64,000 nucleotides of DNA from Bin18 sp965242795 (GTDB lineage: Bacteria; Desulfobacterota; Binatia; Bin18): positions 248,001 to 312,000 of the forward strand of contig OZ251505.1 of NCBI GenBank assembly GCA_965242795.1, in the 5' to 3' direction. The first letter of the stretch is position 1. Each line of letters starts with the position of its first letter. Shown here one piece after another: positions 36,455 to 45,438 of this stretch. Under the pieces are notes generated by a model that was not told the DNA's origin, did not search any database, and was given only the letters and a program-made list of their open reading frames with translations. A program made the translations under genes and the position numbers.

Positions 36455-38554
36455 TCAGTCTCCTGCGCTTGCCGTGGCGAATGCGACCGGCCAGACGGGG
36501 CCGCATCCTGCTTGTCGAAGCAGTGCAGCAACCACGGTCATCGTCCAACCGGAACCGACGACGTCATCCAGCAAAAGGACGGAGCCGGCGGGAATCGGGA
36601 CGTCGATACGGAATACGCCATCCAGATTCCGACATTGATGAAATTGATTCTGTTGCGTTTTCTGCTGTTCGTTGTCCTTGGTTTTGACGACAACAGGATG
36701 GAAGGGGAGTTGCAATGCCGCGGCCACCCTTTGCGCACAATCGGGAACGAGCACGGGGCGAAGTCGGGAGGGGATACAGGTCACCCATGCAGGCCGCGGG
36801 TCCGGCTGCCAGCGGTCCCGCAGCATTTCCACGACGGCCGCAATGAGTTCGTCACGAAACCGTCCCTCACGTTTATCGTCCGCGACAATCCGTCCCCAGC
36901 CGGCGTCGCCCCAACGAGAAAGAATCCGTCCGGTTTCGGCGCGGAGGTCGTGGGACAGATTCCCACTGAATCCATATTCGGGAAAGGCATTCGGGGAGAT
37001 CCGTATCCGACATTTGAGAGGGGTTTCTGATCGGCGCAGGAATCGGGCCGCAGTAATAGCGTGAGGACGAGAAGATGAGGGTTCGACGATCGGGCGACCT
37101 AAACAAGGAGCACACCTGCCGCAACGCTGCGGATTTTCGTCGTCGAGCGATTCTGCAAGAAATTTCATCAGGCAGCCGTCTTCATCGATGTATCGCTGAA
37201 CTTCGTGCCATTCGACAGAGCGTTGCTGCGTCAAACGCCGAATACGCTCATGGTCCATGTGATAATCTAGGGGGGTCCGGCGCCACAGAGAACCGTCTTT
37301 TATCACCGGGGCCGGATTGTCCACCGACAGAAACTTGAGTGTTTTTTCGATTTGGCCGTACCTCAGATTGACGGTCTTTTCCAATTGGCGGATGGTGAGC
37401 CCGTCGCTCTTCTCGAGAACGTCGAGCAGTGCCTTGACCCACGGTTCGCTTGGAAAAGCCGTCCGGCGAAAATACTCTTGGATGGCGTCGTCTTCGTGAC
37501 CAGACATCAATATCCCAAAAGCAGACTCGATTGCTCGGCCTGCTCTCCCGACTTGCTGATAATACGCAATGATCGAACCGGGGGCTTGATAATGGACGAC
37601 GAATCCCAGATCAGGCTTGTCGTACCCCATCCCCAGGGCGGTCGTTGCGACCAAAGCCTTGATCCGATTTCGGAAGAGCAGATCTTCGACGTGTTGCCGA
37701 TACGCTGCCGAATTCTCGAATCCTTCACCCGTTGCATTGCTGAAGTACGCGCGTGCGGTAACGCCCCGTGCCGTCAGCCAACCCGCGACCTGTTCGGCAT
37801 CTCGTCTCGTGAGGGTATAGACGATCCCGGTTTCCGGAAGCGCTTTTACATGTTCTGCCAACCAGGACAGACGGGCCGCTTGTGAGGGTAGCCGTATATT
37901 CTGCAATGCGAGTGTGTCCCGCATCAACGGGCCCCGCTGAATCCCGATATGTCCGAGTTGCTCTCGAACGTCCTTGACTACGCGGTCGTTGGCCGTGGCG
38001 GTCGTACCGAGAAGCGGAATGTTTTCGGGAATACGCTGCAGAACGTTGACCAGACGCCGGTAATCGGGCCGAAAGTCATGTCCCCAATCGGAGATGCAGT
38101 GCACTTCATCAATCACCAACAATCCGATGCGACCGGCAAGAGGTAAAAGTACGTTTTCCGCAAAATCGTCGTTGGCCAGACGCTCGGGTGAAATCAGTAG
38201 GGCATCGGCCTCATCGTGTCGGACAACCCGTTCCAGGGCAGACCAGTCGTCCCTATTGGAAGAATTAATGCTCACCGCCTTGAGACCGAAGCGATCGGCC
38301 GCCTCGATCTGATTGCGCATCAGTGCCAGAAGCGGAGAAATGATGAGCGTCGGGCCGCGCCCGACATCTCGCAACATCCGCGTGGCAACGAAATAGACGG
38401 CGCTCTTGCCCCAGCCGGTTCGTTGAACGACCAGTAGGCGTTCGCGCCTGTTGACCAGCGCGTCGACGGCTTCCCACTGCCCGTCCCTGAACTGAGCGGC
38501 CCGGTCGTCCAAAGCGATCCGAAGAATGCCGAGTGCTTCTTCCTTGTTCGCCAT
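36455..38554 (-). CDS. RecQ-like helicase fused to a phosphoribosyltransferase domain
   Basis: 699 residues. The helicase core has VVQRTGWGKSAVYF (Walker A), VIDEVHCISDWGHDFRPDY, GTTATAN, GIVYTLTRRDAEQVAGW and YYQQVGRAGR. A zinc-site-like cysteine group follows (CGRCAPCLG). The C-terminal 200 residues are a ComF-like phosphoribosyltransferase, shown by VTCIPSRLRP and the PRPP motif VLLLDDVVGSGWTMTVVAAL. RecQ unwinds DNA; ComF-type PRTases accompany competence and conflict genes. The ATG at 38554 is chosen over a TTG at 38605. The gene is coupled to the DprA-like gene downstream. Confidence 0.88.
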   Translation of the reverse strand: MANKEEALGILRIALDDRAAQFRDGQWEAVDALVNRRERLLVVQRTGWGKSAVYFVATRMLRDVGRGPTLIISPLLALMRNQIEAADRFGLKAVSINSSNRDDWSALERVVRHDEADALLISPERLANDDFAENVLLPLAGRIGLLVIDEVHCISDWGHDFRPDYRRLVNVLQRIPENIPLLGTTATANDRVVKDVREQLGHIGIQRGPLMRDTLALQNIRLPSQAARLSWLAEHVKALPETGIVYTLTRRDAEQVAGWLTARGVTARAYFSNATGEGFENSAAYRQHVEDLLFRNRIKALVATTALGMGYDKPDLGFVVHYQAPGSIIAYYQQVGRAGRAIESAFGILMSGHEDDAIQEYFRRTAFPSEPWVKALLDVLEKSDGLTIRQLEKTVNLRYGQIEKTLKFLSVDNPAPVIKDGSLWRRTPLDYHMDHERIRRLTQQRSVEWHEVQRYIDEDGCLMKFLAESLDDENPQRCGRCAPCLGRPIVEPSSSRPHAITAARFLRRSETPLKCRIRISPNAFPEYGFSGNLSHDLRAETGRILSRWGDAGWGRIVADDKREGRFRDELIAAVVEMLRDRWQPDPRPAWVTCIPSRLRPVLVPDCAQRVAAALQLPFHPVVVKTKDNEQQKTQQNQFHQCRNLDGVFRIDVPIPAGSVLLLDDVVGSGWTMTVVAALLRQAGCGPVWPVAFATASAGD

Positions 38555-38591
38555 GCTTGCTTTCGTTTTCGGATTGCAAACGTTGAGCGAT

Positions 38592-38900
38592 TCACCCCGA
38601 ACCAAGCCGAGGCACGGTCTCTATCGCTTCCAGCACCAAGTTGGCGGAGTCGTCCAGATGCGCACGCCAGTCGGACGAGACGACGCCGGGAGTGTCGAAC
38701 TCCTCGACGATCAGCGGCCCGTCGGTTCCGTCGCCACAATCCGCGCGGCTGACGACCGGAGTGTCGCGCTCACCGTATTCGGGGCCGAAGTACCCCGGTC
38801 GGGTCGGGGACGACGTAGATGCGGATGCGGTACGCCGCACATGCTCGCCCATCTGACGGAATAAGAGAAAGGCGGTTCGCAGGCCGGCGTACGGGAACAT
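38592..38900 (-). pseudogene. C-terminal remnant of hydantoinase/oxoprolinase subunit A (HyuA)
   Basis: About 102 residues in one frame matching the end of HyuA: RPGYFGPEYGERDTPVVSR, then GPLIVEEFDTPGVV and DDSANLVLEAIE, the C-terminal signatures of N-methylhydantoinase A. The full protein is near 690 residues, so over 80% is missing and the ATPase core is absent. It lies directly upstream of the RecQ-PRTase gene and downstream of the Rid gene on the same strand. It looks like the stump left when the defence-type island inserted or a deletion occurred. An ATG at 38900 exists but expression of the stump is doubtful. Confidence 0.75.
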
Positions 38901-38912
38901 TCCGAGGCAGGG

Positions 38913-39314
38913 TCAGGCGTCGAGCACGGCAATCGCTTCGATTTCGATCAGCAGGCCGTCCAGGGCGAGTGCCTGCACGCCGATCAGCGTACTGGCCGGC
39001 GCATGCTCCTGCGGCAGGTATTGCCCGCGCACCTCGCGGATCAGGCCGATCATGTCGGTCCGATAGTTCACGACGTACGTATTCGTCTTGACCACGTCGG
39101 CGAACGTGGCGCCGACCGCGGCGAGCGCCTTCTTCACGTTCTCGAAGGTCTGCACGGCCTGGGCGCGCAAGTCGCCGCGGCCCACCAACTCGTTGTTCTC
39201 GTCGAAGGCGACCTGTCCGGAGATGAAGACCATCTTCCCCGGCCCCGAGGTCACGACCTGGGAGAATCCGGGCAGCACGGGCATTCCCGCCGGGTTCAGA
39301 AATTCCTTTTGCAT
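38913..39314 (-). CDS. Rid family (RidA-like) protein
   Basis: 133 residues, the full family length. Core signatures are GKMVFISGQVAFDENNELVG, QTFENVKKALAAVGATFADV and the ending LIEIEAIAVLDA. In archetypal RidA an arginine follows 'PA' near residue 105 and is needed to deaminate enamine/imine intermediates; here the sequence is PASTLIGVQAL, with serine there. The protein may therefore belong to a Rid subgroup without that activity. It precedes the hydantoinase remnant, and Rid genes often travel with amidohydrolases and hydantoinases, as with the genes at 39389 and 39892. Confidence 0.9.
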   Translation of the reverse strand: MQKEFLNPAGMPVLPGFSQVVTSGPGKMVFISGQVAFDENNELVGRGDLRAQAVQTFENVKKALAAVGATFADVVKTNTYVVNYRTDMIGLIREVRGQYLPQEHAPASTLIGVQALALDGLLIEIEAIAVLDA

Positions 39315-39388
39315 GGTTGCTCCTCAACCGTCCGAGCCGGGCGGCGTGCGTGGCAGGCGGGAAAACAGGTCGGGAAGACGCGACACGC

Positions 39389-39835
39389 TTACATGCCGCT
39401 GATCAACTCGAGGACCGTCCCGTCGGGGTCCTTGAAACACACCACGCCGACCTCGGCCCCGTCCGGCGTCCTGATCTTGTTGAGCGGCGCTACGAACTCG
39501 ACGCCCATCTCCTGCAGGTCGGCGTTGGTCTTGTCGATGTCGTCCACCGCGAACGCGATGCGGCAGATGCCGATGTTGTTCAGCGTGGCGTACGGCTCGC
39601 CTTGCGGGGGCGGGTCGAGGAACTGGACCAGGTCGAGCACCGGCGCGTTCTCGTCGTCGCCCAGGCGCATGAAGACCCCACGCAACTTGCGCGCGTCCAG
39701 TCCCAGTGCCACGCCTACGCTGGGGTCGTCCAGGGTGAAGTCGTTCACCTTGTTGAAACCGAGCTTCTCGTAGAACGGAATGGATCGCTCCATGTCCCGC
39801 ACACAGATGTTGACGTGGAAGATGCGCGTCAGCAT
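39389..39835 (-). CDS. VOC family (glyoxalase-like) protein
   Basis: 148 residues. Two beta-alpha-beta-beta-beta modules with metal-ligand positions: FHVNICVRDMERSIPFYEKLGF (His ligand at the N terminus), DLVQFLD, then GICRIAFAVDDIDKTNADLQ and FKDPDGTVLELISG (final Glu ligand). VOC enzymes include glyoxalase I and ring-cleaving dioxygenases. It lies between the Rid and amidohydrolase genes on the same strand with about 56-75 base gaps and probably shares their transcript. Substrate not identifiable. Confidence 0.88.
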   Translation of the reverse strand: MLTRIFHVNICVRDMERSIPFYEKLGFNKVNDFTLDDPSVGVALGLDARKLRGVFMRLGDDENAPVLDLVQFLDPPPQGEPYATLNNIGICRIAFAVDDIDKTNADLQEMGVEFVAPLNKIRTPDGAEVGVVCFKDPDGTVLELISGM

Positions 39836-39891
39836 GTTCGCCTCCTTCAGCGAGTTCTTTCCTCAGCGAGGATCGGGTTCAGAAAAACTGC

Positions 39892-41574
39892 CTAGGCTCG
39901 GCCGGAACGCAGCACTTGACCCGGCATAGCCCCCGTGTGCTTGCCGTCCTCGTACAGCACCTCACCGTTCACGATCGTGTACTGGACGCCTTGCGCCGGC
40001 ATGACCAGGCGCCGGCCTCCGCCGGGCAGGTCGCTGCGCATTTCCCCGCGGCGTGCCGAGCCGATGGTGTCGTAGTCGAAGATGGCGAAATCCGCGGCCA
40101 AGCCCGGCGCGATCCTGCCCCGCGTCGTCATGCCGTAGAACGCCGCGGGCTCGGAGGTGATCCGTTTCACCGCGTGTTCCAGGGTCATAGCCTGCCGGTC
40201 GCGCACCCAGGTGCCGATCAGATAGGTGCAGTAGCCGGCGTCGCACAGCATGTCCACGTGCGCCCCGCCGTCGGACAGGCCGACCATCGTCTGGTCGTGC
40301 GTAATCAGTTCGGGGATGCGGTCTTCGTCCGCGTTGAACAGTTCGTAGGTGTATTGCAGTTGCAGGTCGTCTTCGATGCACAGGTCGAGGAACGTATCCA
40401 GCCCGTCCCTACCCCGCTGTGCGGCGATCTCGGCCACGCTCTTGCCGACGAGCGCCTGCATGTCCGGCCGGCCCGCCTCGTGCACGATGGCCCGCTCCCA
40501 CTTGCCGGTGAACACTTTCGGCCGCTCCATCTCCTGACGGAATGCGGCGCGGAAGTTCGCGTCCCGGTAGAAGGCTTGCTGTTGTTCGACCGGCTGGTCG
40601 AAGGCCGGCTTCCAGCACGGCAGGTTGGCGAAGATGAACGGTTTGCGCAGGTCGATCTGGATGATGAGCGGCCGGCAGGTGACCTGCGGGACGGCGCCGC
40701 GCCGAAACAGCGGCTCCATCGCCCGCAGCGTGTTCAGCGTGGCGTCGGGCTGGTCGTCGCGGTTGAGCAGCGCCAGCCACGTCACGGGCCGGCCGCTCTC
40801 GGCGAGTAGCATGTCCAGCAACGCGTGCTCGGACTCGTCCACGATCGACACGTTGTTGGTCAACGCCAGTTCGATCACGCCCTTGCCCGACTCGCGCAGC
40901 GCGTTGCAGTAGGCCGTCAACTCGTCGCGGCTGGCCTGCCGGCAGGCGATCGGCCGGCCCTGATAGCCGATGTGCTGCGCCACGTTGGTGGTCGAAAATC
41001 CGAACGCGCCCGCGGCCACCGCCTCTTTGATGAGCGCCTTGATCCGGGCGGTTTCCTCGGGCGTGGCGGCGCGATCCATCGACTCTTCGCCCATCACGAA
41101 ATGGCGGAACGGCGTGAGCGCGGCCATGAAGCCAATGTTGATGCCGCTGCCGCGGCGGGCCGCAGCGTCCATGTATTCCGGGAAGGTCTGCCAGTCCCAC
41201 GTGACGCCCTTGCCCAACACGTCGAACGGAATCGCCTCGACGTTGACGAGGTCCCAGGCGGCGATCTCATGGCTCTCGGGCTTGCAGGGCGCGAGTCCGA
41301 CCCCGCAGTTCCCCATCACTAGACTGGTCACACCGTGCCACGAGGAGGAGGTAATCAGCGGGTCCCAGCAGATCTGGGCGTCGTAATGGGTGTGCGGATC
41401 GATGAAGCCCGGGGCCACGATCAGGTCCGCGGCGTCGATGACGCGTGCGGCCGCATCCGCGACCGTGCCGACTGCGGCGATCTTCCCGTCTGCCACGGCC
41501 ACGTCGGCCCGAAAGCTCGGCGCGCCGGTGCCGTCCACCACCGTCCCGTTCTTGATGACGATATCGTAAGCCAT
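39892..41574 (-). CDS. D-aminoacylase/N-acyl-D-amino-acid deacylase-like amidohydrolase
   Basis: 560 residues. The amidohydrolase metal site is PGFIDPHTHYDAQICWDP, and VTSLVMGNCGVGLAP carries the Cys seen in the D-aminoacylase group. DGGAHVDMLCDAGYCTYLIG holds the late Asp, and the ending TRGRIAPGLAADFAIFDYDTI with VNGEVLYEDG is the composite beta-sandwich. These enzymes split the amide of N-acyl D-amino acids or related cyclic compounds. Placement with a Rid protein and a hydantoinase remnant fits a D-amino-acid or hydantoin salvage operon on the minus strand. Confidence 0.9.
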   Translation of the reverse strand: MAYDIVIKNGTVVDGTGAPSFRADVAVADGKIAAVGTVADAAARVIDAADLIVAPGFIDPHTHYDAQICWDPLITSSSWHGVTSLVMGNCGVGLAPCKPESHEIAAWDLVNVEAIPFDVLGKGVTWDWQTFPEYMDAAARRGSGINIGFMAALTPFRHFVMGEESMDRAATPEETARIKALIKEAVAAGAFGFSTTNVAQHIGYQGRPIACRQASRDELTAYCNALRESGKGVIELALTNNVSIVDESEHALLDMLLAESGRPVTWLALLNRDDQPDATLNTLRAMEPLFRRGAVPQVTCRPLIIQIDLRKPFIFANLPCWKPAFDQPVEQQQAFYRDANFRAAFRQEMERPKVFTGKWERAIVHEAGRPDMQALVGKSVAEIAAQRGRDGLDTFLDLCIEDDLQLQYTYELFNADEDRIPELITHDQTMVGLSDGGAHVDMLCDAGYCTYLIGTWVRDRQAMTLEHAVKRITSEPAAFYGMTTRGRIAPGLAADFAIFDYDTIGSARRGEMRSDLPGGGRRLVMPAQGVQYTIVNGEVLYEDGKHTGAMPGQVLRSGRA

Positions 41575-41694
41575 GCTGTTCCCTCCTTAGTACGAGAGCC
41601 GTCCACCCTCGACAACCATGAAATGAACGATAGAGCCTCTGCAACGAGTCACGCTCACCTTTTCGCACGCTTCGAGAGGTATTTCCATACGTCC

Positions 41695-42297
41695 CTATGA
41701 AACAACATCATAGATCGCTTCAGCGACCCGTTCCATGAAATCGACGGCTTCGTCAACCATTGGCGCGTCAATAGCCCAACGTGTCTGCGGATACGAGGGA
41801 TTCACATCGGCCTCGTGAGCAATCTGGTTTCTACGGTTGACTATCAGGCCAAGTCTCTCCCTGACGTCTTGTGCATTCCATCCAAGTCTGTCTGCCACTT
41901 CATCCCATAGCCGCACATCGGAAATCAGACGGACAGCGTCCGCTATGTTGTTGGAATTTTGAAAACTTCTATACCCGTGTCGGTTTCTGATCTCTTGCTC
42001 TAACCAATTTTCGTTGGCGGGATCAGCAATACCCCGGAGGACGTTGGCAAGAAAAATTTCAAACCTGAGAAAAGCCTGGGTACGTTCACGATCGCCCTTG
42101 TACGTCGCTAACATCCCAAATTTGACAATCTCATGGACATAGTGGTCGAGGGCGCTGACGGCGAGAACAAGTTCAGCACGGAGTATATCGGAGAGGTCCA
42201 AGACCGTCGTCGTCTGAGCATTCAAGTTTTCAACGAGTGACCCAAGATTTCGAACACGACTGATATTTTCGCGAAATTGACTGATTGCCGCCTCCAT
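41695..42297 (-). CDS. HEPN-domain protein
   Basis: 200 residues, all-helical. A HEPN-like R-x4-H motif is seen in VNRRNQIAHEADVN (RNQIAH), the metal-free RNase signature; LDHYVHEIVKFGML and VLDLSDILRAELVLAVSALD form the preceding helix with polar residues. Many HEPN proteins are RNA-cleaving toxins in abortive infection or toxin-antitoxin pairs; others merely bind. It follows the ParA-like ATPase gene on the same strand by 80 bases. Base composition is distinctly AT-richer than the flanking genes, suggesting acquisition. The class (RiboL-PSP type or another) needs a profile search. Confidence 0.7.
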   Translation of the reverse strand: MEAAISQFRENISRVRNLGSLVENLNAQTTTVLDLSDILRAELVLAVSALDHYVHEIVKFGMLATYKGDRERTQAFLRFEIFLANVLRGIADPANENWLEQEIRNRHGYRSFQNSNNIADAVRLISDVRLWDEVADRLGWNAQDVRERLGLIVNRRNQIAHEADVNPSYPQTRWAIDAPMVDEAVDFMERVAEAIYDVVS

Positions 42298-42377
42298 AGC
42301 TTGCTACTTTTTATGTAGGGCAGACGGTTCTACCGAGATGTCCGGCAAGATTCTCTTTGGGTCCTTCTTCTTCGGAA

Positions 42378-43415
42378 TTATTGTGTCAGTTTGATGACCT
42401 TATCAGAAAGTTCTACGAATATGTTCTCGAATCTCTCGCGTGATTCCTCACTTTTCGCCAACACGACACCCGTTTGACCTAGCTGGTCCTGTGTTAGCGC
42501 GAAAACCGGAGTATTGTTTTTCTGCGACTTTGCGATGAGCGAGTTGAAGTCGGGAATGGTCGCCAAACAATAATCTGGCATTTCCATCCGACGATATTTC
42601 GTGGAGGGGAAGGCCATTGCAATATTCTCTAACGCAGGGATAAATCGCCGAGAAACCTTGTTGTTGATCTGATCGATCCAGTCTTGAAAGCTACGTGCGG
42701 GACGATCCGCATGGGGGCGATAATTTTGTACTATCGTCCCTAGGAATGTAGGGGTACCATCGGGAAATGGGTAAACGGCATTTTTTAATATGTCCATTGA
42801 GGAGGCTTTTTCCGCCCACGCTTTCCAACGTGGGAGGATGTTACACAGCGAATCTATCGCCATCACTGAAAAAAAATCTGGCGTTGTTGGAACGATAAAA
42901 TAGTCACTCGTCATTAGCAGATTCTTGTTGAATGCGCTCAGGCTCGGATTCATATCAACTAAAACGTAGTCGGCCTCGAATTTCTTTGCCGTCTTTTCCA
43001 AAAGGACCGAAATTGAGCCGGGGAGATTCTGGAGAGTCTGTATAGAGCCTGAAAGTTCCTGCGCTATGCCGAGAGTCACTTCGTATTCGGAAAGACCGAT
43101 GTGGCCGGGCAACAGGAAGAGTCCTTCGCGGTCTGCAACGGATACGCAGTCCACAGCTTCCATCTGAACCGGTTTGGATTCGAAGGCTGGCGCCAAGCCG
43201 ACTTTCAAATTTCGATCCTCTTCTTCCTCATAAAAACGTTGGAGTTCTGACGGTCCTTTATATCCAAGAACCAACCCCGTCAAATTGGACTGTGGATCCG
43301 CGTCAACGAGGATGACTCGTTTTCCTTTGGAGGCCAGAATCCAGCCTAAATTGAAGGTGGTTGTAGTCTTACTTACTCCACCCTTGTGATTGAATAACGC
43401 TATCCTCTTTGCCAT
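42378..43415 (-). CDS. ParA/Soj-like ATPase
   Basis: 345 residues. The deviant Walker A (FNHKGGVSKTTTTFNLGW) identifies the ParA/MinD class, followed by VILVDADPQSNLTGLVLG and the later VLVDMNPSLSAFNKN (Walker B-like). Such proteins position plasmids or large complexes, but here no ParB gene or origin is present and a HEPN gene follows. The ATG at 43415 sits just after GGAGGAG. Length exceeds typical chromosomal ParA (about 260 residues), with a long C-terminal part (FRFIPAL..., NIFVELSDKVIKLTQ) of unknown role. Function as the sensor or localiser of the HEPN toxin is inference. Confidence 0.8.
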   Translation of the reverse strand: MAKRIALFNHKGGVSKTTTTFNLGWILASKGKRVILVDADPQSNLTGLVLGYKGPSELQRFYEEEEDRNLKVGLAPAFESKPVQMEAVDCVSVADREGLFLLPGHIGLSEYEVTLGIAQELSGSIQTLQNLPGSISVLLEKTAKKFEADYVLVDMNPSLSAFNKNLLMTSDYFIVPTTPDFFSVMAIDSLCNILPRWKAWAEKASSMDILKNAVYPFPDGTPTFLGTIVQNYRPHADRPARSFQDWIDQINNKVSRRFIPALENIAMAFPSTKYRRMEMPDYCLATIPDFNSLIAKSQKNNTPVFALTQDQLGQTGVVLAKSEESRERFENIFVELSDKVIKLTQ

Positions 43416-43552
43416 TTCTCCTCCGCTCATTTTTCAGGCGCTGGACCGTTGTTATGAAAGGTCTTTCTCTACAAGCTCCTATCAGACGCTTGGGACTTTA
43501 GATTCCGGACAGGAGGGCCGCAGCCCCCTCCTTACCTGTCCGGGCTCCCGGT

Positions 43553-44362
43553 TTACGGTGTGACTTGGCGTGCCGAGACCCTGTCCTCCGCGTCTCCGAC
43601 CGCCGCAATCTCCGCCGGCCGCGTTGCGCCGTTGTGCGCGACGGCAACGCCGTCCAGCAGGCCGGGCGCCTGCGGCGTGCCGGCATTCTCCAGCATCCCG
43701 ACCGCAATCGACTTGAGCGGCTCCAGGTACTCGGAAAGCCGCGTGAAACTGTGCAGCGCCCAATGGCGCACCGCCCACGACTGCGCCAACACCAGCAGGC
43801 AATGCGCCTTCAGGCGGACGTGCCCGGCCGGGAACTCGCCCTGCTCCACCCCGTACTCGATGATGTCCTCGAAAAAGCGCTGAATGCGCTCTTCGCCCTG
43901 CAGAAACCGCTCGCGCTCCGTGGCGGTCAGCGATTTGGTTTCCTGATAGGCCAGCACGGTGGAGCGGCGCATCTCGTCGGTCAGCGTGGCATAGCGCTCG
44001 TACGCACGCAGAAACAGGTCGCGTGGATGGGCGCCGTGCTGTTTGAGATGCTCGAACTCGGCGCGCAGGTGCCGAAACTCGGCCTCGGTCCGCTGTTGGC
44101 CGAACGACAGCAGAAAGAACAGGATTTCTTCCTTGCTGGCGAAATAATTGAACACCGACCCGACGCTCAGCCCGGCTTTTCGTGCGACCTCGCGCACGCT
44201 GGTGTTGTGATAGCCGTCGCGGAGAAAGAGGCCGAGCGCCGCGGCGGCAATGCGTTCCTTGCCCTCTTGCAGCCGTTTGCCGTCCGCGACCCGCGAGCCG
44301 GTTTTGCGTTTCTTGCGTAACACCTGGGGCCGCATCCCGCTTGCACCTTGTTCCGCTGCCAT
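43553..44362 (-). CDS. TetR family transcriptional regulator
   Basis: 269 residues. The DNA-binding region IAAAALGLFLRDGYHNTSVR..VARKAGLSVGSVFNYFASKEEIL is a clear TetR helix-turn-helix near residues 37-80, after a long basic N-terminal tail (VLRKKRKTGSRVADGKR). The rest is an all-helical ligand-binding half ending with a Pro/Ala-rich tail. Target genes are not evident; it is separated from the GST gene by a repeat-rich gap. A second in-frame ATG, ten residues in, could also be used. Confidence 0.9.
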   Translation of the reverse strand: MAAEQGASGMRPQVLRKKRKTGSRVADGKRLQEGKERIAAAALGLFLRDGYHNTSVREVARKAGLSVGSVFNYFASKEEILFFLLSFGQQRTEAEFRHLRAEFEHLKQHGAHPRDLFLRAYERYATLTDEMRRSTVLAYQETKSLTATERERFLQGEERIQRFFEDIIEYGVEQGEFPAGHVRLKAHCLLVLAQSWAVRHWALHSFTRLSEYLEPLKSIAVGMLENAGTPQAPGLLDGVAVAHNGATRPAEIAAVGDAEDRVSARQVTP

Positions 44363-44767
44363 CCGAACCGCCCACCGGTGAGTGAGCGTTCATTTCCGCG
44401 CTCTTACGCCACGCCCCGCGCCGCTGTCAAGCGAAACGGACTTCGGCCTCGTCTGCATAGGGGGACTCATTACCGTGACGTTCGGAGCATCCACGGATTC
44501 GAAGGAGAGTCGCTTACCAGACGATACGGAACGATGTTCGGCCCACCGCGTCATTCCGGACTTGATCCGAAATCCAGTCTCCGTGGGGTGATGACAGACA
44601 TCCGGGTGTCTTCCAGATTCTCGCTTGCGGGAATGACGAAAAGGGACGTTATGTAATTCCCCAATTTTTCCTTCGTCACACCCCCGTTCAAGCCGGGGGC
44701 AGGCTCTGCGAAAGCAGGTGTCCAGGCCCCGGATTCCCGCTTGCGCGGGAATGACGGCCGGCCGGGG
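44363..44767. repeat. gene-free region with dispersed hairpin repeats
   Basis: No gene is supported in these 405 bases between the TetR and GST genes. About 44549-44640 holds 'gtcattccggacttgatccg' and a closing 'cttgcgggaatgac'. About 44680-44715 carries the 'acccccgttc.agccgggggcaggctctgcg' element found again at 51811. A REP-like hairpin is at 44733-44752 (ATTCCCGC, TTGC loop, GCGGGAAT). The stretch acts as a repeat landing site; any promoter for the TetR gene would lie in its first bases. Confidence 0.7.
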
Positions 44768-45379
44768 TCAGGCTCGGGCACTGGGGCGCGCGGCGACGGC
44801 CTCGTACCAGCGGGCGAGGTGGCGCTGCGCAGGCGCGATCTCGAAGACGGACGGGGTGCCGAGTTGGATGGCAACCAAGGCGGTGATGTCGGCGATGGTG
44901 TATCGGTCACCCGCGATGAACGGACGGCCGTCGGCCAAGCTGTCATCCAGCCACGCCAGCCGCTTCGCCGCCAGGGCGCGCGCCACGTCGCCCACGGCCG
45001 GGACCTGCGTGATGCGCGTCTTGAAGAACTCGCCCGTGTTGCGAAAGAAGTCCCCGACGTTCCGAAACAGGTCGAGTTCCATACGCCGGTTCCACATCTC
45101 CACCCGCGCGCGGTCGCGCGTATCCACGCCCATCAGAGGCGGGTCCGGATGCGTCTCCTCGAAATACCGGCAGATGGCGACGCTCTCCGGGAGGCAGGTG
45201 CCGTCGTCGAGTTCCAGGACGGGGAGTTCCCCGAAGGCGTTCTTGTGCAGGAATTCCGGCGTGCGGTTGGCGTTGCCGGGCACGTCAACTTGTTCGACCG
45301 GGATGTCGATGCCTTTTTCGGCCAGAAAGATGCGCACGCGCCGCGGGTTGGGGGCGCGGTGAAAATCGTACAGCTTCAT
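44768..45379 (-). CDS. glutathione S-transferase family protein
   Basis: 203 residues. The N-terminal thioredoxin-like domain shows KLYDFHRAPNPRRVRIFLAEKGI, FGELPVLELDDGTCLPESVAICRYFE (the glutathione-binding ELPVLE and ES positions). The helical C-terminal domain ends with FIAGDRYTIADITALVAIQLG and WYEAVAARPS, both family signatures. Roles include detoxification or ring/epoxide opening. ATG 45379 has AAGGA upstream. In-frame extension upstream is repeat sequence. Substrate unknown. Confidence 0.93.
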   Translation of the reverse strand: MKLYDFHRAPNPRRVRIFLAEKGIDIPVEQVDVPGNANRTPEFLHKNAFGELPVLELDDGTCLPESVAICRYFEETHPDPPLMGVDTRDRARVEMWNRRMELDLFRNVGDFFRNTGEFFKTRITQVPAVGDVARALAAKRLAWLDDSLADGRPFIAGDRYTIADITALVAIQLGTPSVFEIAPAQRHLARWYEAVAARPSARA

Positions 45380-45438
45380 GTCGTTCGTCCTTTCTTCTGC
45401 TCCGGGCACGACGGCCAAGGCGATCCTCGGGCCACCCT

